Positions 60,727 to 64,000 of a stretch of DNA of 64,000 bases are shown piece after piece (position 1 is the stretch's first letter; each line of letters opens with the position of its first letter). Location of the stretch: positions 1-64,000 of the forward strand of contig CAIUSV010000070.1 of the NCBI GenBank assembly GCA_903901915.1. Direction: 5' to 3'. Made by a program: the position numbers and the translations under genes. The DNA comes from an uncultured Rhodospirillaceae bacterium (GTDB lineage: Bacteria > Pseudomonadota > Alphaproteobacteria > Rhodospirillales > Magnetospirillaceae). The notes under the pieces were generated by a model. The model searched no databases and had not been told where the DNA came from. It saw only the letters and a program-made list of their open reading frames with translations.

Positions 60727-61801
60727 AGTTGGTCTCATCCTTGGCCTCGCTGGTGTCACCGTGGGTTTGGCTGGATGCGATTCGTCCACGGCCAGCGATC
60801 CCCGCACGCAAGACCAGTTGGTCAGGGTCGCGGAAGCTCGCCCGGCCAGCCAGTCGGAACGCGGCTTTACCGGGTTCGTGGTGGCCAGAATCCAAAGCAA
60901 CCTCACCTTCCGCGTGGCGGGAAAGGTGACCGCGCGTCTGGTTGATGCCGGCCAGACCGTTCGTTCCGGTCAGCCGCTCATGCGGATCGACCGCACGGAT
61001 TATGAGCACGGGATCGTTGCCCAGCGAGGGAATGCCGCCGCCGCCAAGGCTCGGCTGACGCAAGCGGCCGCAGATGAGGCGCGGTACCAGTCGCTGGTGA
61101 CGTCGGGCGCGGTTTCCAAATCCGCTTATGATCAGGCGAAGGCTGCCGCAGATAGTGCCAGGGCATTGTTCGACGCGGCGGAAGCCCAGATGAAGGTCGC
61201 GGAGAACGAAGGAAAATACGCGACGCTGGTGGCGGATGCCGACGGTGTGGTCATGGAAACCCTTGCCGAGCAGGGGCAGTTCGTGGCGGCAGGGCAGGTG
61301 GTCATGCGTCTGGCGCAGGCCGGTCCTCGCGAGGCGGCGGTCTATTTGCCAGAAACCTTGCGGCCAACCATTGGGTCGGCGGCGGAGGCCGTTCTGTATG
61401 GCGCGGAGGGGCGAAATCCGGCGCGGTTGAGGCAGATCTCGGATACGGCCGACCCGGTTACCCGCACCTTCGAGGCGCGCTACGTGCTGGAGGGCAAGTT
61501 GGCCTCGGCGCTGCTGGGGGCCACGGTCACCATCCATATCCCCGCAACCGAGCTGTCCGGGCAAGTGGCCGTGCCGCTTGGCGCGATTGACGACAGGGGA
61601 AACGGGCCGGGGGTCTGGATCGTGGAGGGCGAGACGCCCACCGTTTCCTTCCATCCGGTCAAGCTGGTTCAGCTTGAAAGCGAACGGGCCATCCTGGGCG
61701 GCGGCCTCGGTCTGGGCCAGCGCATTGTGGCGCTGGGCGGTCATACCCTGCACGACGGGCAAAAGGTCCGCGTTGCCGAACTGCATGCGAGTCTGAAATG
61801 A
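60710..61801 (+). CDS. RND efflux periplasmic adaptor (membrane fusion protein)
   Basis: Periplasmic adaptor linking the RND permease to the outer-membrane channel. It is 363 aa from ATG 60710, with GGAGG upstream. A lipoprotein signal ends in GLAGC (Cys23). The lipoyl-type halves FRVAGKVTARLVDAGQTVRSG and ADGVVMETLAEQGQFV flank a coiled-coil hairpin (about 90-170). A beta-barrel and membrane-proximal domain follow (IPATELSGQVAVPLGAI). It overlaps the permease gene by ATGA. Confidence 0.93.
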   Translation: MPGMIRVGLILGLAGVTVGLAGCDSSTASDPRTQDQLVRVAEARPASQSERGFTGFVVARIQSNLTFRVAGKVTARLVDAGQTVRSGQPLMRIDRTDYEHGIVAQRGNAAAAKARLTQAAADEARYQSLVTSGAVSKSAYDQAKAAADSARALFDAAEAQMKVAENEGKYATLVADADGVVMETLAEQGQFVAAGQVVMRLAQAGPREAAVYLPETLRPTIGSAAEAVLYGAEGRNPARLRQISDTADPVTRTFEARYVLEGKLASALLGATVTIHIPATELSGQVAVPLGAIDDRGNGPGVWIVEGETPTVSFHPVKLVQLESERAILGGGLGLGQRIVALGGHTLHDGQKVRVAELHASLK

Positions 61802-64000
61802 GCGCGTTCAACCTTTCCGCCATTGCGGTGCGTGAGCGAGCCATCACGCTGTTTCTGATCGTCCTGATCTCGTTCGCGGGGGCCGTTTCCTTCTTCAAGT
61901 TGGGCCGGGCCGAAGATCCCGCCTTCACCATCAAGGTGATGACCATTGTAAGCGCTTGGCCGGGGGCGACGGCGCAGGAGATACAGGATCAGGTTGCCGA
62001 GAAGATCGAGAAGCGCATGCAGGAGCTGCGCTGGTATGACCGCACCGAGACCTACACCAGCCCAGGTCTGGCCTTCACCACGCTGACCCTGCTTGACAGC
62101 GCGCCGCCGTCGGAAGTGAAGGAAGAATTCTACCAGGCGCGCAAGAAGATCGGCGACGAGGCGCGCAACCTGCCATCCGGTGTGATCGGCCCCATGGTCA
62201 ATGACGAGTATGCGGATGTGACCTTTGCCCTGTTCGCTCTCAAGGCCAAGGGCCAGCCGCAGCGCTTGCTGGTACGCGATGCCGAGGCGCTACGCCAGCG
62301 CCTGCTGCATGTCGCGGGGGTGAAAAAAGTCAACATCTTGGGCGAGCAGGCTGAGCGCATTTATGTGGAGTTCTCCCATGAGCGGCTGGCGACGCTGGGA
62401 GTGACTCCGCAGCAGGTATTCGCCGCCATCAACAGCCAGAACGTGCTGACGCCGGCGGGCTCGGTGGAGACCAACGGGCCGAAGGTCTTCATCCGGCTGG
62501 ACGGTGCTTTCGACGAATTGGAGAAGATCCGTGACACGCCTGTGGTGGCGCAGGGGCGGACGCTGAAACTGTCCGACATCGCCGCCGTCAAGCGCGGCTA
62601 TGAAGACCCCGCAACCGTCATGATCCGCAACAAGGGCGAGCCGGCCTTGCTGCTGGGCATCGTGATGCGCGAGGGTTGGAACGGCCTCGACCTGGGCAAG
62701 GCGCTGGACGGAGAAGTCGCTGCCATCAATGCCGGATTGCCGCTGGGTATAAGCCTGACCAAGGTCACCGACCAGGCCGTCAACATCAGTTCGGCCGTCG
62801 ATGAGTTCATGATCAAGTTCTTCGTCGCCCTGCTCGTGGTCATGGTGGTGTGTTTCGTCAGCATGGGCTGGCGTGTGGGTATCGTGGTGGCGGCGGCGGT
62901 GCCGCTGACGCTGGCCACCGTGTTCGTGGTCATGGCCGCTACGGCCAAGAACTTCGACCGCATCACCCTGGGCTCGCTGATCCTGGCGCTGGGTCTGCTG
63001 GTGGACGATGCCATCATCGCCATCGAGATGATGGTGGTGAAGATGGAGGAAGGCTACGACCGCATTGCCGCTTCCGCCTATGCCTGGAGCCACACCGCCG
63101 CTCCGATGCTTTCGGGGACGCTGGTTACCGCCATTGGCTTCATGCCCAACGGCTTCGCCCGTTCCACGGCCGGCGAGTACACCAGCAACATGTTCTGGAT
63201 CGTCGGCATCGCCCTGGTCGTGTCCTGGATCGTCGCCGTGGTGTTTACGCCTTATCTGGGTGTCAAGCTGCTGCCGGATATCGAGCAGGTCAAGGGCGGC
63301 CACGGCGCCATCTACAATACCCCGGCTTACAACCGCTTTCGCGGGGTGCTTGGCCGCGTCGTCGCACGCAAATGGCTGGTTGCGGGCGCGGTGGTCGGGG
63401 CTTTCGTGGTCGCGGTCCTTGGTATGAGCGTGGTCAGGAAGCAATTCTTCCCAACCTCCGACCGTCCCGAGGTGCTGATCGAAGTGCAGATGCCCTACGG
63501 CACATCGATCGAGCAAACCAGTGCCGCCACCGCGAAGGTCGAGGGCTGGCTGGCCGACCAGAAGGAGGCGGGGATCGTCACCGCCTATGTCGGTCAAGGC
63601 GCGCCGCGCTTTTACTTGGCAATGGCGCCCGAATTGCCCGACCCGTCCTTCGCCAAGATCGTGGTGCGCACGGACAGCCAGGAGGAGCGCGAAGCGCTGA
63701 AATACCGACTGCGCCAAGCCGTCGCCGACGGGCTCGCGCCCGAGGCGCGCGTGCGTGTCACCCAGCTCGTGTTTGGTCCGTATTCGCCTTTCCCGGTGGC
63801 CTACCGGGTCACGGGTCCGAATGCGGACAAGCTGCGCGAGATCGCGGAGGACGTGCGGCAGGTGATGGATTCCAGCCCGCTGATGCGCACGGTCAATACC
63901 GATTGGGGCACGCGCACTCCCATCTTGCACTTCACGCTGCAGCAGGACCGCCTTCAGGCCGTTGGTCTGACCTCCAGCGCTGTAGCGCAGCAACTGCAAT
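61798..64000 (+). CDS. RND efflux permease (partial, cut by window end)
   Basis: Inner-membrane proton-driven pump of the AcrB/HAE1 superfamily; 734 codons are seen and the gene runs off the window (family members are about 1,020-1,050 aa). TM1 is ITLFLIVLISFAGAVSFF, followed by SAWPGATAQEIQDQVAEKIE in the porter domain. TM4 has the proton-relay aspartates in LALGLLVDDAIIAIE. The C-terminal half begins at about residue 520 with RKWLVAGAVVGAF. It resembles TriC/VexF-type pumps more than CusA heavy-metal pumps, though the substrate is not certain. Confidence 0.93.
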   Translation, partial: MSAFNLSAIAVRERAITLFLIVLISFAGAVSFFKLGRAEDPAFTIKVMTIVSAWPGATAQEIQDQVAEKIEKRMQELRWYDRTETYTSPGLAFTTLTLLDSAPPSEVKEEFYQARKKIGDEARNLPSGVIGPMVNDEYADVTFALFALKAKGQPQRLLVRDAEALRQRLLHVAGVKKVNILGEQAERIYVEFSHERLATLGVTPQQVFAAINSQNVLTPAGSVETNGPKVFIRLDGAFDELEKIRDTPVVAQGRTLKLSDIAAVKRGYEDPATVMIRNKGEPALLLGIVMREGWNGLDLGKALDGEVAAINAGLPLGISLTKVTDQAVNISSAVDEFMIKFFVALLVVMVVCFVSMGWRVGIVVAAAVPLTLATVFVVMAATAKNFDRITLGSLILALGLLVDDAIIAIEMMVVKMEEGYDRIAASAYAWSHTAAPMLSGTLVTAIGFMPNGFARSTAGEYTSNMFWIVGIALVVSWIVAVVFTPYLGVKLLPDIEQVKGGHGAIYNTPAYNRFRGVLGRVVARKWLVAGAVVGAFVVAVLGMSVVRKQFFPTSDRPEVLIEVQMPYGTSIEQTSAATAKVEGWLADQKEAGIVTAYVGQGAPRFYLAMAPELPDPSFAKIVVRTDSQEEREALKYRLRQAVADGLAPEARVRVTQLVFGPYSPFPVAYRVTGPNADKLREIAEDVRQVMDSSPLMRTVNTDWGTRTPILHFTLQQDRLQAVGLTSSAVAQQLQ

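Overview
The window reads as a contiguous piece of a high-GC alphaproteobacterial chromosome, most likely a member of the Rhodospirillales related to Magnetospirillum/Phaeospirillum. That placement is inferred from gene families and gene order (miaB-phoH-ybeY-corC-lnt-xre-metK-trmB, olsBA, MucR, a Fur lacking cysteine zinc motifs, full system I cytochrome c maturation). It has not been checked by a database search. Genes are densely packed, many with 4-base ATGA, GTGA or TTGA overlaps.

Layout. 0-7 kb: complete cytochrome c maturation set in two convergent units, ccmAB (+) and ccmCDEFGHI (-). 7-10 kb: an alpha/beta hydrolase, a membrane histidine kinase and a DUF2889 protein. 10-17 kb: cobalamin genes cbiB, cbiX, cobH, cobL, cobI and a cbiG-cobJ fusion. 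17-22 kb: a DUF2125 protein, ChaC, glnD and cobO. 22-25 kb: phosphate genes pstB-phoU facing a pit/DUF47 pair. 25-37 kb: a long minus-strand housekeeping block (trmB, metK, xre regulator, lnt, corC, ybeY, phoH, miaB, olsA, olsB, fur, mucR, rimI, tsaB) interrupted by a plus-strand TusA-like gene. 37-44 kb: a D-Ala-D-Ala dipeptidase-like gene, an adenosylcobalamin-dependent ribonucleotide reductase with a structured upstream region, then plsC, ydcF, ftsX and ftsE, and a zinc-ribbon membrane protein. 44.7-55.5 kb: a surface-polysaccharide locus, with a seven-gene minus-strand operon (asnB, deacetylase, bi-domain oxidoreductase, WecA/WbpL-type transferase, epimerase, manC, NUDIX) and a divergent glycosyltransferase/methyltransferase pair.

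55.6 kb to the end looks accessory. It starts with tRNA-Arg(CCU), a common integration target, followed by AT-richer sequence and a decayed excisionase-like HTH gene. A hemerythrin-like protein follows. Then comes an HxlR-family regulator with a palindromic operator, heading one operon with a MATE exporter and a tripartite RND pump (outer-membrane lipoprotein, fusion protein, RND permease cut by the window end).

Functional links: cobalamin synthesis (10-17 kb, cobO) could supply the B12-dependent ribonucleotide reductase at 38-40 kb; the ccm genes supply c-type cytochromes; pstB/phoU and pit/DUF47 both serve phosphate. I found no CRISPR array, no intact insertion sequence, no rRNA and no clearly new defence or biosynthetic system. 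The most unusual non-coding sequence is the hairpin-rich, DnaA-box-containing region upstream of the ribonucleotide reductase.
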